A stretch of 64,000 nt of DNA from Mycobacterium sp. OAS707 (GCF_014873705.1 NZ_JADBDS010000004.1:620001-684000); one strand, 5' to 3'; positions 31,138 through 40,686 are shown, counted from the first letter of the stretch. Translations and numbers: made by a program. The notes: a model not told the origin generated them from the letters alone.

Positions 31138-33302
31138 CGCGGCCACTTACTGCCGCCACGCCGTCGGCCGGCCAGCCCGTCACCCGCGTCGACGGTCGCC
31201 TCAAGGTCACCGGCACCGCCCGCTATGCCGCCGACAACCCGGTAGCCGATCTCGTTCACGCCGTACTGGTCTGCAGCATCGTCTCTCGCGGGACCATCGA
31301 GGGAATCGACACCAAGGCCGCGCTGGATCACCCCGGCGCGCTTCGGGTATTGACCGACTTCGCCGGCGTCACACTGCCCTTCGATATCCGGCGTGTTTCG
31401 TTCTTCGGCCAGCCCGTCGCGATCGCCATTGCCGACACCCTGGACGCCGCGATTCACGCGGCAAATGTCGTGCAGGTGCGCTATCGCACCGAGTCACCGC
31501 TCACCGACTTGGACGGTGCCGGGGCCAAACAGGAACCCAGCACCATCGGCCCCGACTACTCCAGGGGCGACGCCGAGGCTGTATTGCGTACCGCTGCGGT
31601 CAAAGTGGACGCCACCTACTCGATTGCTCGCAACTATCACAATCCAATGGAAATCCCGGCGACGATCGCGCAGTGGGACGGCGACCGGTTGACGGTGTGG
31701 GACAAGGTGCAAGGCGTCAACCTCGCACAGGAGGCCTACAGCAAGGCGTTCGGCATCCCCGTGGACTCCGTCCGCGTCATCTCGCCGTTCGTCGGCGGCG
31801 CATTCGGCAGCGCCGGAGAAACCTGGCCCCACCAATTGCTCGCCGCGTTCGCCGCCCGCCAGATGCGCCGCGCGGTCAAGCTTTCCCTCACCCGGCCCCA
31901 GATGTATGCCGCGATCGGCTACCGGCCCGCCAGCCGGCAACGGCTGGCAATCGCCGCCGACCCGACCGGCCGCTTCACCGCCACCATCCATGAAAGCCGG
32001 GTGGAGATCTCGCGCTACCCCGGCTTCGAAGACCCGATCACCGAGGGCACGCGACTGCTGTATCGCTCCCCGGCGTTCCGCGCTTCGGCGCGCATCGTCC
32101 CGCTCGACATCAGCTCCCCCACCTACATGCGCGGACCCGGCGCGGTGACTGGCGCGTTCGCCTTGGAAAGTGCCATCGACGAACTCGCCCATCAAATCGG
32201 CATGGATCCCATCGAGATTCGGCTGCGCAACGAACCCGACCGCGACGACAGCACCGGCACTCCGTTTTCCACTCGACGGCTCACCGACTGTTTCCGCCGG
32301 GGCGCCGACACCTTCGGCTGGTCGCGGCGCAACCCCACACCCGGAGTCACCCGCGAGGGAGACCTCCTCATCGGCATGGGTACCGCCGGGGCGATCTACC
32401 ACGTCGTGCGATCGGAATCGTCGGCCTCGGCGCGGATCAACGCCGACGGCACCGCGGAGGTGTTCGCCGCCGCCAGCGATATCGGCCCGGGCACCTACAC
32501 ATCGATGACTCAAATGGTCGCCGATGGTCTCGGCCTGCCGCTGAACAGAGTGCGTTTTTCCTTGGGCGACAGCCGCTTCCCGAAGGCCGCCACCCAGTAC
32601 GGCTCGCAAACCATGCTCAGTGTCGGCAACAGCATGGCGCTGACCGCCGCCATGTTGCGGGACCGGTTCATTCGCACTGCCGTCGTCGATCCCGGTTCCC
32701 CTCTGAACGGGTTGCGACCCGAGGAAATCGCAATCACGGACGGGCGCATGCACGCGCGCACCGATCCGGGGCGCGGCGAAAGCTACCAAGACCTGTTGCG
32801 ACGCCGCGGCTGGACCAACCTCGAAGCGACGAATACCTACACCCCTGACGATGCCAAGACCCGCTACTCGATGCATTCCTACGGAGCGGTGTTCGCCGAG
32901 GTCGCCGTCGACCCGCTACTGGGCACCGTGCGAATCCGACGCATCTACGCGCTTTATGACGCCGGGCGCATCATCAATCCCAAACTGGCCCACAGCCAAG
33001 CCATCGGCGGCATGACCCAAGGTATCGGAATGGCGCTTCTCGAGCACAGCGAAATCGACCACCGCGACGGACGCCTCGTCAACGCCAACCTGTCCGATTA
33101 TCTGGTGCCCGTCAACGCCGACGTGCCCGCACTCGACGCCGCATTTCTGCCCGCTGAAGACACCATCGCCGGCCCGATCGGGGTCAAAGGCCTCGGCGAG
33201 GTGGTCATGGTCGGCATCCCGGCCGCCATCGCCAACGCCGTCTTCAACGCCACCGGAAAACGCATCAGGGATCTACCGATCACCATCGAAAAACTGCTGT
33301 GA
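31134..33302 (+). CDS. Aldehyde oxidoreductase, molybdenum subunit (PaoC-like)
   Basis: A 722-residue catalytic subunit that binds molybdenum (probably molybdopterin cytosine dinucleotide) and oxidises aldehydes to acids. ATG at 31134 overlaps the FAD-subunit stop (ATGA). Motifs: PVTRVDGRLKVTGTARYAAD at the N terminus, FVGGAFGSAGE (cofactor loop), YMRGPGAVTGAFALESAIDE, and near the C terminus GVKGLGEVVMVGIPAAIANA with the essential Glu of the family. No maturation (PaoD/XdhC-like) gene follows in this operon. Confidence 0.93.
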   Translation: MTRPLTAATPSAGQPVTRVDGRLKVTGTARYAADNPVADLVHAVLVCSIVSRGTIEGIDTKAALDHPGALRVLTDFAGVTLPFDIRRVSFFGQPVAIAIADTLDAAIHAANVVQVRYRTESPLTDLDGAGAKQEPSTIGPDYSRGDAEAVLRTAAVKVDATYSIARNYHNPMEIPATIAQWDGDRLTVWDKVQGVNLAQEAYSKAFGIPVDSVRVISPFVGGAFGSAGETWPHQLLAAFAARQMRRAVKLSLTRPQMYAAIGYRPASRQRLAIAADPTGRFTATIHESRVEISRYPGFEDPITEGTRLLYRSPAFRASARIVPLDISSPTYMRGPGAVTGAFALESAIDELAHQIGMDPIEIRLRNEPDRDDSTGTPFSTRRLTDCFRRGADTFGWSRRNPTPGVTREGDLLIGMGTAGAIYHVVRSESSASARINADGTAEVFAAASDIGPGTYTSMTQMVADGLGLPLNRVRFSLGDSRFPKAATQYGSQTMLSVGNSMALTAAMLRDRFIRTAVVDPGSPLNGLRPEEIAITDGRMHARTDPGRGESYQDLLRRRGWTNLEATNTYTPDDAKTRYSMHSYGAVFAEVAVDPLLGTVRIRRIYALYDAGRIINPKLAHSQAIGGMTQGIGMALLEHSEIDHRDGRLVNANLSDYLVPVNADVPALDAAFLPAEDTIAGPIGVKGLGEVVMVGIPAAIANAVFNATGKRIRDLPITIEKLL

Positions 33303-33355
33303 TCAACGGGAGGTGCAAGATCACAGCAGACGAGTCCGGAGCGACTCTCAGAGGC

Positions 33356-33387
33356 GGGCCTCCCCCTTGCCCGACGCAGGGGGGCCC
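33356..33387 (+). terminator. Candidate terminator after the molybdoenzyme operon
   Basis: GGGCC-T-CCCC pairs with GGGG-GGCCC around a 13-base loop, giving a very GC-rich hairpin with one bulged T about 55 bases past the stop codon. It has no U-tract, as is common in mycobacteria. Confidence 0.45.
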
Positions 33388-33480
33388 TATCGCGGCCTCC
33401 CAGGAACACGTGGAAAAGGGTTTCATGGCTGAAAGGAGCGACGACGCTGAAATCAGCCGCACAGGAAGGAGATCGCACCA

Positions 33481-34503
33481 GTGCGTGGAGTAGTCATGTA
33501 CACCGCCGGCGACGTGCGTGTGGAGGAACGCGAGGATCCGAAGCTCATCGAGCCGACCGACGCGATCGTCCGGCTCACCGCGACATGTATCTGTGGGTCG
33601 GACCTGTGGCCCTACCGGGGTGTTGAACCGGCTGACCACCAGGTGATGGGGCACGAGTACGTCGGCGTTGTCGAGGAGATCGGCGCGGATGTGAGAAACG
33701 TCAAGATCGGTGACTTCGTCGTCGGGTCGTTCGTCATCTCCGACAACACCTGCCAGATCTGCCGTTCGGGCTACCAATCCAAATGTGTGAACGGTGAATT
33801 CGTGGCGCAGACGATCGGCACCCAATCCGATAAGGCCCGCATTCCGTATGCGGACGGCACGCTTGTCCCGACGCCGGGGCAACCGGACGCGGAGTTGATC
33901 CCGTCACTGCTCGCGGCCTCCGACGTGCTCGGCACGGGCTGGTTCGGTGCTGTTGCCGCCGAGGCGGGTCCGGGTAAGACCGTCGCTGTCGTCGGTGACG
34001 GCGCCGTGGGACTCATGGGCATCCTGGCCGCCAAACAGCTTGGGGCCGAGCGAATTATCGCGATGTCGCGCCACCCCGAACGCCAGGAGCTCGCCCGCTT
34101 CTACGGCGCGACGGACATCGTGGAGGAGCGCGGCGACGAGGGCGTTGCGAAGATCAAGAAGCTGACAAACGGGCTGGGCGCGCACAGTGTGATCGAGGCC
34201 GTCGGCACTCAAGAGTCAACCATGCAGGCGATCGGCGCCACGCGTCCCGGGGGGCACCTGGGTTTCGTCGGCTTGAACTACGACGTCTCGATCCCCGGCA
34301 TCGATCTGTTCTTCGCCGGCATCCATGTGCACGGCGGCCCGGCGCCGGTGCGTCGGTTCCTGCCCGACCTGATCCAGCTCATCTGGGACCGCAAAATCAA
34401 CCCCGGCAAGGTCTTTGACCTCACCGTGCCCCTCGACGAGGCCCCGGAAGGTTACAAAGCGATGGACGAGCGTCGCGCCACCAAGGTGTTGTTGACCATC
34501 TAA
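33481..34503 (+). CDS. Zinc-dependent alcohol dehydrogenase
   Basis: A 340-residue medium-chain dehydrogenase. Catalytic zinc ligands are Cys in ATCICGSDLW (about 38) and GHEYVG (about 59-64). A structural-zinc cysteine cluster lies at TCQICRSGYQSKC (about 90-102), and the NAD(P) site is VVGDGAVGLMGILAAKQLGA (about 176-195). GTG at 33481 has AAGGAG about 10 bases upstream. The adjacent XRE regulator gene is in the same orientation, a common pairing in which the regulator controls the dehydrogenase. Confidence 0.92.
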   Translation: MRGVVMYTAGDVRVEEREDPKLIEPTDAIVRLTATCICGSDLWPYRGVEPADHQVMGHEYVGVVEEIGADVRNVKIGDFVVGSFVISDNTCQICRSGYQSKCVNGEFVAQTIGTQSDKARIPYADGTLVPTPGQPDAELIPSLLAASDVLGTGWFGAVAAEAGPGKTVAVVGDGAVGLMGILAAKQLGAERIIAMSRHPERQELARFYGATDIVEERGDEGVAKIKKLTNGLGAHSVIEAVGTQESTMQAIGATRPGGHLGFVGLNYDVSIPGIDLFFAGIHVHGGPAPVRRFLPDLIQLIWDRKINPGKVFDLTVPLDEAPEGYKAMDERRATKVLLTI

Positions 34504-34539
34504 GCCGCGTAGGCCGCCACACGCATACCGTAGGAAGTT

Positions 34540-35439
34540 ATGAGCAGCAAAGACGAGGTGCGGGAATTTCTGATCTCGCGGCGCGCGAACGTCACGCCCG
34601 AGCAGGCCGGACTTCCCGGCGGTGGCAGTCAGCGGCGAGTGCCGGGGCTGCGGCGCGCGGAAGTCGCCGTGCTGGCCGGCGTCAGCGTCGACTATTACAC
34701 CCGGCTTGAGCGCGGCAACATCCACGGAGCATCGGAGAGCGTGCTCGAGGCGATCGCCCGCGCACTGCAACTCGACGACGTCGAGCGTGCGCACCTTTTC
34801 GACCTGGCCCGCGGCGCCACCGCCCCTGGCGCCGCACGCGGCCGCAGACCCGTGGCAGCAACGGTGCGGGCCTCGGTACAGCAGGTGCTGGACAACATGT
34901 ACCTCCCTGCGTTCGTCACCAACGCCCAGCAAGGTCTCATCGCCTCCAACCTCATGGGCAGGGCGATGTTCGCCCCGATTTTCGAAACCGGCAAACCGAA
35001 TCTGGCCCGGTTCATCTTCCTCGATTCACGCGCGAAGGAGTTCTACGCCGACTGGCCGCTGGCCTGCCGGCTCACCGCGGCGATGCTTCGGTTCGAAGCC
35101 GGCCGCGACCCGCTCAACAAAGACATCACCGTGCTGATCGGGGAGCTCTCCACTCGAAGTCCGCAGTTCCGCACCAACTGGGCCGAACTAGACGTTCACG
35201 AGCACCGCACCGGCCGAAAGGTTTACAGACACCCCGACGTCGGTGAGCTTGAGCTCAGCTACGACGTCTTCGAACTGCCCGGTGAACCCGGACTGTCGAT
35301 TGTTACGTTCAGCGCACAAGAAGGCACCCCGTCGGCCGACAAGCTCGCCTTGCTGGCGAGCCTGGCCGCAGCCCGAGAATTCGGCTCGGACCACCGAGTA
35401 CCTCATGGCGACAGTCCCCCGCGCATGTCGAACAACTGA
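34540..35439 (+). CDS. XRE-family regulator with MmyB-like ligand domain
   Basis: A 299-residue regulator. N-terminal Cro/C1 helix-turn-helix (about 5-90; RRVPGLRRAEVAVLAGVSVDYYTRLERG) and a C-terminal MmyB-like ligand-binding domain (LPAFVTNAQQGLIASNLMGRAMF, FIFLDSRAKEFYADW, VGELELSYDVFELPGEPGLSI). These proteins typically sit beside and regulate oxidoreductase genes and may sense fatty-acid-like ligands. It follows the alcohol dehydrogenase by 36 bases. Confidence 0.9.
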   Translation: MSSKDEVREFLISRRANVTPEQAGLPGGGSQRRVPGLRRAEVAVLAGVSVDYYTRLERGNIHGASESVLEAIARALQLDDVERAHLFDLARGATAPGAARGRRPVAATVRASVQQVLDNMYLPAFVTNAQQGLIASNLMGRAMFAPIFETGKPNLARFIFLDSRAKEFYADWPLACRLTAAMLRFEAGRDPLNKDITVLIGELSTRSPQFRTNWAELDVHEHRTGRKVYRHPDVGELELSYDVFELPGEPGLSIVTFSAQEGTPSADKLALLASLAAAREFGSDHRVPHGDSPPRMSNN

Positions 35440-35454
35440 CGCATGTCGCACTCG

Positions 35455-36342
35455 TTAGCGCGCTTTGCGCAGGGTCGATGCTGCCGCGCTGACGGCGTCG
35501 GTGATCCGCTCAACGATCGGGCTGTCGAGTTTCCAGCACTGCCAGTACAGCGGCACATCGAGGTGCGCATCGCTCACCCGCACGAAGGAACCTTCGCGCA
35601 GCCGGGGTTCGGCCAGGCTGTCGGGGAACATCCCCCAACCGAGACCGGTGTGCACTGCCGCACCGAAGCCCTCCGCAGTCGGGATGAAATGCTGTGGTCT
35701 GGCAACGTCACGGCGAAAGACCTTACGCACCAACATATCCTGCAAGGCGTCGTCGCGATTCCACGCCAACGACGGCGCCGCAGCCACCGCTTGCGCGGTG
35801 AAACCATCCGGTAGATACCGCTTCACGTATTCGCGGCTGGCCATCGGCACGTATCGCATCACCCCTAGTGGCTGCACCCGACAACCCGAGACTGGATGGC
35901 GCTCGGTGGTCACGGCCCCCATCACCACACCTTCGCGTAGCAACCGTGTCGAGTGGTCCTGATCCTCGATGCGGATATCGAGCACGACGCCGTCCAACTC
36001 GGTGAACACGCCGGTGAACCACGTCGACATCGAATCAGCGTTGACCGCCAACGCGATTCGCGCCGCCACCCCCTTGCCACCGCCCATCTCTGCCAGCGCC
36101 TCGGCCTCCAACAACGCGGTCTGCGCAGCCAGGCGCAGCAGCGGAACACCGGCAGCCGTTGCCGTACACGGCTTTTCCCGAACCACCAGCACCTGGCCCA
36201 CCCGCTGCTCGAGCGCCTTGATCCGCTGGCTCACCGCCGACGGCGTCACATGCAACCGTTCTGCCGCCGCATCGAAACTGCCGAGCTCAATCACCGCGGC
36301 AAACGCCGCAAGCTGCTGACCGTCCACCTCCACATTAGTCAT
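35455..36342 (-). CDS. lysG: LysR-family regulator ArgP/LysG
   Basis: A 295-residue LysR regulator of the ArgP/IciA/LysG group (M. tuberculosis Rv1985c type). Helix-turn-helix at about 10-60 (FAAVIELGSFDAAAERLHVTPSAVSQRIKALE); the effector domain includes ADSMSTWF, LDIRIEDQDHSTRLLREG and LGWGMFPD. LysG senses lysine, arginine or histidine and activates the divergent lysE exporter. The 62-bp gap to lysE is AT-rich and should hold its binding site. Confidence 0.93.
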   Translation of the reverse strand: MTNVEVDGQQLAAFAAVIELGSFDAAAERLHVTPSAVSQRIKALEQRVGQVLVVREKPCTATAAGVPLLRLAAQTALLEAEALAEMGGGKGVAARIALAVNADSMSTWFTGVFTELDGVVLDIRIEDQDHSTRLLREGVVMGAVTTERHPVSGCRVQPLGVMRYVPMASREYVKRYLPDGFTAQAVAAAPSLAWNRDDALQDMLVRKVFRRDVARPQHFIPTAEGFGAAVHTGLGWGMFPDSLAEPRLREGSFVRVSDAHLDVPLYWQCWKLDSPIVERITDAVSAAASTLRKAR

Positions 36343-36404
36343 TCTAATGCAGATGAAGAATCTTTAGCTGTACTGATTCAGCCACCTCTCCTACCGTCGA
36401 ACCC

Positions 36405-37004
36405 ATGAGCTCGCCCCTGATCGTCGGCTTCATCGCCTCCTTCACGCTGATCGCCGCCATCGGCGCGCAAAACGCCTTCGTGCTGCGCCAGGGCATCCGC
36501 CGCGAGCACGTGCTGCCCGTCGTCGCGCTCTGCACCGTCTCCGACATCGTGCTGATCTCGGCCGGCATCGCCGGCGTCGGCGCACTCATCAGTGCCCACC
36601 CGAGCGCCCTGAACATCGCCAAGTTCGGCGGGGCCGCCTTCCTCATCGGCTACGGACTGCTGGCCGCGCGCCGCGCATGGCGTCCGTCGTCACTCAGTCC
36701 CTCGGAGGCCGCGCCTGCTCGACTGCTCGATGTGCTGCTCACCTGCGCCGCGATGACCTTCCTCAATCCCCACGTCTACCTGGACACCGTCGTGCTCCTC
36801 GGGGCGCTGGCCAACGAGCACAGCGACGAACGCTGGCTGTTCGGTATTGGCGCGGTAACGGCCAGCGCAGTCTGGTTCGTCAGCCTCGGCCTGGGTGCCC
36901 GACAACTGGCCGGACTGTTCGCGAAACCGATGACATGGCGCATCCTCGACGGCCTGATCGCGGCGATGATGATCGGACTCGGAACGTCATTGGCCTTGTC
37001 CTAA
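36405..37004 (+). CDS. lysE: LysE-family basic amino-acid exporter
   Basis: A 199-residue inner-membrane exporter with about six TM helices. SFTLIAAIGAQNAFVLRQG at the N terminus and TFLNPHVYLDTVVLLG in the second half are LysE signatures. It exports lysine and arginine when they accumulate. The divergent lysG arrangement matches Rv1985c-Rv1986. Confidence 0.95.
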   Translation: MSSPLIVGFIASFTLIAAIGAQNAFVLRQGIRREHVLPVVALCTVSDIVLISAGIAGVGALISAHPSALNIAKFGGAAFLIGYGLLAARRAWRPSSLSPSEAAPARLLDVLLTCAAMTFLNPHVYLDTVVLLGALANEHSDERWLFGIGAVTASAVWFVSLGLGARQLAGLFAKPMTWRILDGLIAAMMIGLGTSLALS

Positions 37005-37030
37005 CACTTTGACATCGACACAATGGCCCA

Positions 37031-37633
37031 ATGGGGGTCACTAATCAGATTCTGGGCTTGCGCGACCGCAAGAAGATCAAGACCCGCGACACGATTCGCC
37101 GCGAGGCCATGCGACTGATCGAGGAAAACGGTTACGCGAGCACCACCGTCGAGCAGATCGCAGAAGCCGCCGAGGTGTCACCCAGCACCTTCTTCCGCTA
37201 TTTCCCGTCCAAGGAAATGGTGCTGATGGCCAACGATCTGGACCTCGTCACCGTTGACGCGCTCGAGAAACAACCCCCAGACATGCCGTCGTTGCAGGCA
37301 TTTCGCCGCGCTCTCGAAATCACCATGGCGACGCTCTCGGAGGACGAGTGGCGTTTCGAACGGGCCAGGATACGGATGGTGCTGTCCATCCCCGAACTCA
37401 AGTCCGCCCAGTTCGACGAGTACCGCCGAACGGTCACGGCGCTCACCGAGGCGGACTGCCGCAGGACCGGCCGCGAACCCGACGACTTCGAGGTCCGCGT
37501 ATTCGTCGGCGCACTGGCGGGCGGCTTGATGGCTGTCCTCGACCACGCGTCGGGAGTACCCGAGCGGATGTATCGCGCGTTGGACTTCATGGAAGCCGGC
37601 ATGCCGTTGCGCTCGCGTGACGGCGAATCCTGA
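37031..37633 (+). CDS. TetR-family transcriptional regulator
   Basis: A 200-residue regulator. The HTH spans about 15-65 (IRREAMRLIEENGYASTTVEQIAEAAEVSPSTFFRYFPSKE), a very typical actinobacterial TetR domain. The C-terminal domain is of the MftR/acyl-sensing-like type (FVGALAGGLMAVLDHASG). It lies 27 bases after lysE and before an exported protein; the target is not clear. Confidence 0.9.
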   Translation: MGVTNQILGLRDRKKIKTRDTIRREAMRLIEENGYASTTVEQIAEAAEVSPSTFFRYFPSKEMVLMANDLDLVTVDALEKQPPDMPSLQAFRRALEITMATLSEDEWRFERARIRMVLSIPELKSAQFDEYRRTVTALTEADCRRTGREPDDFEVRVFVGALAGGLMAVLDHASGVPERMYRALDFMEAGMPLRSRDGES

Positions 37634-37710
37634 CCAACTCGACTCATTAAGTACTAATTGACACTTCTGTCACGGTAGGTTCGGCAGCAAAACCGTGAAC
37701 GGGGGTCGTC

Positions 37711-38784
37711 ATGCACGCAGCCATTCGTCCGTGGGTTACCACCGGCGTCGTGTTGGTTGGCGCCAGCGTCATCGCGGTGACGCCGATCGCGCCGCCACCC
37801 CAAACGCTCGTGCCACAAGTGCACGTCCCCGAAGTGCACCTGCCGGCAGTGCAACTCTCGGCTTCGATCGCCGACATCTTCACGTTCCCCGCGCTTCGAC
37901 AGTTCGTCCTGAATCGAATCGACGACATTGCCACCCTCGGAATCGGATTCGCAGGCTCCGCAGCAGGATTGGGACAATCCATAGCCCAGCTGCCATCGAC
38001 ATTGGTGACGATCACCCAACAGGTGCTCACCGGCGACCTGCTCGGCGCGCTCACCACGGTCGAAACCTATTTGGTCGGAAGCATTGTCGCGATAGGCGAG
38101 CCGACCCTGGCAGCGATCATCGAACGGCGCCAGCGTTATCTGGCTGTGCGAGAAGCGTTGCAAGTCGCCGTCCCCCAGGCGTTCATCGACGTCGTCGGCG
38201 GGGTGGGACTCGGTTTGGATACCGTTGCTCGAGCCTTCATCGTCGCGGGCCAGGATCTGGTGGATGCGGTGCTGTCGTTCAGCCCCGGCGCCATCGTGAG
38301 CGCGCTGGTCAACGGAACCACCCTGGTCGTCGGTTCGTTCGTCGAAGGTGGCCAGCATGTCGTCGACGGCATTGTCTCCGCACAGCAGACCATCGCGACG
38401 GCGTTGGCCGCTGAGCCGGCCGCAACGGCAACCACGCTCAGCGCGAAAGTCGCGACCCCCGACGTGACCGCCGTCCCGGATCTGTCCCGCAAGACCGCGA
38501 TGGTCGCGGTCAGCCCTTCGACCGACAGCGTCGACACCGCGAAAGATTCATCGGATGTGACCACGGCTGCCCCGACGGAATCAAAGTCGACGGAGAAGGA
38601 AACCCCCAAGGCCAACGACGACGCGGATTACCCGAAGGCCAAGGACTCCGATTCGACCACCACGGACAAGCCCGACACGCAGTCAGCCACGCGCGAGTCC
38701 GACAAGAAGGACGCCGATTCGCCTAAGCATGACACCAAGCAGGCTGACAACGAATCAAAGTCCCAAGGCGCCAAGGACAAATAG
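37711..38784 (+). CDS. Exported protein with hydrophobic core and charged repetitive tail
   Basis: A 357-residue protein with an N-terminal signal or anchor (TTGVVLVGASVIAVTPIAPPP), a repeated PQVHVPEVHLPAVQLS stretch, and a long Val/Gly/Ala-rich core similar to the hydrophobic C-terminal parts of mycobacterial PE/PPE-like proteins, without a PE or PPE domain. From about residue 270 the tail is low-complexity Ser/Thr/Asp/Lys (DKPDTQ, SDKKDADSPKHDTKQADNES), with predicted disorder. Function unknown. Confidence 0.75.
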   Translation: MHAAIRPWVTTGVVLVGASVIAVTPIAPPPQTLVPQVHVPEVHLPAVQLSASIADIFTFPALRQFVLNRIDDIATLGIGFAGSAAGLGQSIAQLPSTLVTITQQVLTGDLLGALTTVETYLVGSIVAIGEPTLAAIIERRQRYLAVREALQVAVPQAFIDVVGGVGLGLDTVARAFIVAGQDLVDAVLSFSPGAIVSALVNGTTLVVGSFVEGGQHVVDGIVSAQQTIATALAAEPAATATTLSAKVATPDVTAVPDLSRKTAMVAVSPSTDSVDTAKDSSDVTTAAPTESKSTEKETPKANDDADYPKAKDSDSTTTDKPDTQSATRESDKKDADSPKHDTKQADNESKSQGAKDK

Positions 38785-38800
38785 CGCAGGGGGTCAACCC

Positions 38801-39145
38801 CTAGCCCATGGGTCCGTCAGGCAGCGGCGCGTTGCAGCGATCCCGGAAGTCGGATGCCGGCTGACGCACTGCGCTGATCTCGTCCTGCACCTGCGGGTTG
38901 GCGTTGAAGTAATCGGTGATTTCTGTTCGCATCTGATCCCTGGACATACCCTTGAGCCCGGTGAAGAACGCGTTCACATCGGGATGCGTGAACAGGTAGG
39001 ACGACATCCCCGCGTTGACACCCGACATGACGCCGGCCAGGTCGGCGGCTGTGCAGTTCGGCGGATCGGCTGCCGCGGTCGCTGCGGTACCGATGAGCAT
39101 CGAGCCGGCAATCATGCCTGCGCCGATCAAGCTGCGGAAAAACAT
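38801..39145 (-). CDS. Haemophore-type haem-binding secreted protein
   Basis: A 114-residue exported protein. ATG at 39145 follows AAGGAG; signal peptide ends near AAA-DPP. The mature domain carries the mycobacterial haem-binding pattern: CTAADLAGVMSGV, YLFTHPDVNAFFTGL, RDQMRTEITDYFNANPQV and a final Cys (FRDRC), with two cysteines probably paired. Related to Rv0203-type proteins that bind haem outside the cell. Haem-iron uptake or trafficking is inferred from the family. Confidence 0.85.
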   Translation of the reverse strand: MFFRSLIGAGMIAGSMLIGTAATAAADPPNCTAADLAGVMSGVNAGMSSYLFTHPDVNAFFTGLKGMSRDQMRTEITDYFNANPQVQDEISAVRQPASDFRDRCNAPLPDGPMG

Positions 39146-39185
39146 GTGAGACTCCTTGAATTCGAGGGTGATTGAGGGATCTTGC

Positions 39186-39488
39186 TCAACGCGGACCGAT
39201 ACCGCCGCCGCCGCCTGGGCCGCCGCCCGGACGGCCTGGTCGGATCGGAGGCAGGATGACATCGACATCCCAGCCGTCGTCGCAGTACCACGGGTCGGCA
39301 CAATAGGAGGGGTAGTACGGCCCCGCCGATGGTGCACTGGGGCCACCGCCCCGGACCGTACCCTGCGCACACACGGTGGCATTGCCGGCGTTGGTGCAGT
39401 CGGCCGACGCGGGTGCGGCAGAGACAATGCCGAACGGGACCGCTGCAATGGACAATCCCACGATCAGGTAGCGCTGGCTTCTTCGCAC
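39186..39488 (-). CDS. Small secreted Gly/Pro-rich protein
   Basis: A 100-residue exported protein. The GTG at 39488 is preceded by a strong GGGAGGGGGG; signal peptide cleaves near ASA-DC. The short mature part has four Cys (DCTNAGNATVCAQG, YCADPWYC) and ends in a Gly/Pro tail (RPGGGPGGGGGIGPR). Function unknown; such peptides are frequent in mycobacteria. It lies upstream of the haemophore-like gene in the same direction. Confidence 0.75.
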   Translation of the reverse strand: MRRSQRYLIVGLSIAAVPFGIVSAAPASADCTNAGNATVCAQGTVRGGGPSAPSAGPYYPSYCADPWYCDDGWDVDVILPPIRPGRPGGGPGGGGGIGPR

Positions 39489-39736
39489 GGCTACCCCCCT
39501 CCCAGAAGTAGGTGACACGCTGCGGCAGAATCCCCCGACAGCGCGCCTAACTGTTACGTGCCGAGCCTAATTCGATCCGCTTGCGTGCGATGGATTATCG
39601 CCAATTTTCACGATCACAAAGTTAGCTTCGCTACCAGGACATTTCGCGTTGGTCCTCGCTGCCCCAAACGCCGACCAACACGCAGGTAGCGGTGCTACGT
39701 TCACGTCATCCGTCGGCTGAATTGGGGGCTCAAAAT

Positions 39737-40291
39737 ATGCCGGATCAAGATTGGACTAAACCAGCGGCAATGGCCATCCCCAAAGAAGGCTATTTCGAAC
39801 TGGAACGCGGGCGATACGGGCCGATTTTCCCGCGCACACCGGCCTGCCACGGATTCTCGATCATCGCCAAGGTCAAGGAGGGCCGCGAGGAGGCCGTCCG
39901 CGCGTACGGCAAGCAGATCGAGGAGGCGATCGCGGGCAGCCCCGATGTGCTGGCGCCCCTGCGCCTGCACTACCTGAGGTGGGTGCTGTTCGACGTCGGG
40001 TCGGGCCTGCACTTCCAATATCAGGGCATCTTCGACACCGACTTCGACAAGTACACCGAGGATGCGGTGCAGTTGTTCAGCCAGACCGGCATCACGACCG
40101 TGTTCACGAATCTCGAAGGCTTCCCTGAAGATTGGCGGGAAAACCCTGAGGCGTTCATCAAATTCGTTCGCGACCACCAAGTCCCGAGCTTCCTCGAATA
40201 CGGCGAGTATCCGTACGTCACCGCTGACGAGATCAAGAAGGCGCTGCGCCTCAAGGCAGCCTTCTCGACGATGCTCGATCAGATGCAATGA
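39737..40291 (+). CDS. Conserved protein of DyP-peroxidase operon (unknown function)
   Basis: A 184-residue cytosolic protein with two halves that resemble ferredoxin-like alpha-beta units: FSIIAKVKEGREEAVRAYGKQI and LRLHYLRWVLFDVGSGLHFQYQGIFD. The layout resembles the half-domains of dye-decolourising peroxidases, so it may be a non-haem relative or partner. ATG at 39737 chosen. Start of a tight operon: it overlaps the NTF2-like gene by 4 bases. Confidence 0.7.
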   Translation: MPDQDWTKPAAMAIPKEGYFELERGRYGPIFPRTPACHGFSIIAKVKEGREEAVRAYGKQIEEAIAGSPDVLAPLRLHYLRWVLFDVGSGLHFQYQGIFDTDFDKYTEDAVQLFSQTGITTVFTNLEGFPEDWRENPEAFIKFVRDHQVPSFLEYGEYPYVTADEIKKALRLKAAFSTMLDQMQ

Positions 40292-40686
40292 CCTCGACTC
40301 CGCTTGACGCCGTCAAGCGATACATCGACGGCTTCAACGACGGCGACATCGAAACGATGACGTCTGCCTTCGACGCCGAGGGATCGATTCTTGACGGCAT
40401 GGCGCCACACCTGTGGCTGGGGCCGACCGCCGCGCAAGATTGGTACAAAGACGTGTTGGTCGAGGGCGAAAACCATGGCGCATCAGGGTATTTCGTGACC
40501 CTCGGCGAACCGCTGCACGAGAACGTCACCGGCGACGCTGCGTATCTGGCGGTCCCGGCGACCATGACGTTCACCGCTGGCGGCAAAAAAGTCACCCAGA
40601 CGGGAGCGACCTTCACCGTCGCGCTCCGCCGCCGCTCCAACGGTTGGCGCATTGCGGCCTGGGCGTGGACGAAGGGCAAGCAGTAA
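40288..40686 (+). CDS. NTF2-like (SnoaL-type) protein
   Basis: A 132-residue cone-shaped NTF2-fold protein: PLDAVKRYIDGFNDGDIETMTSAFDAEGSI at the N terminus, then beta strands ending in RRRSNGWRIAAWAWTKG. Such proteins act as small isomerases or cyclases or as binding modules. ATGA overlap with the upstream gene and directly abutting the DyP gene downstream; both suggest a shared function. Confidence 0.8.
   Translation: MTSTPLDAVKRYIDGFNDGDIETMTSAFDAEGSILDGMAPHLWLGPTAAQDWYKDVLVEGENHGASGYFVTLGEPLHENVTGDAAYLAVPATMTFTAGGKKVTQTGATFTVALRRRSNGWRIAAWAWTKGKQ

Noticed and set aside
37634..37710. TTGACA-like promoter before the exported protein gene
   Set aside because: The -35-like hexamer has no -10 at an acceptable spacing.
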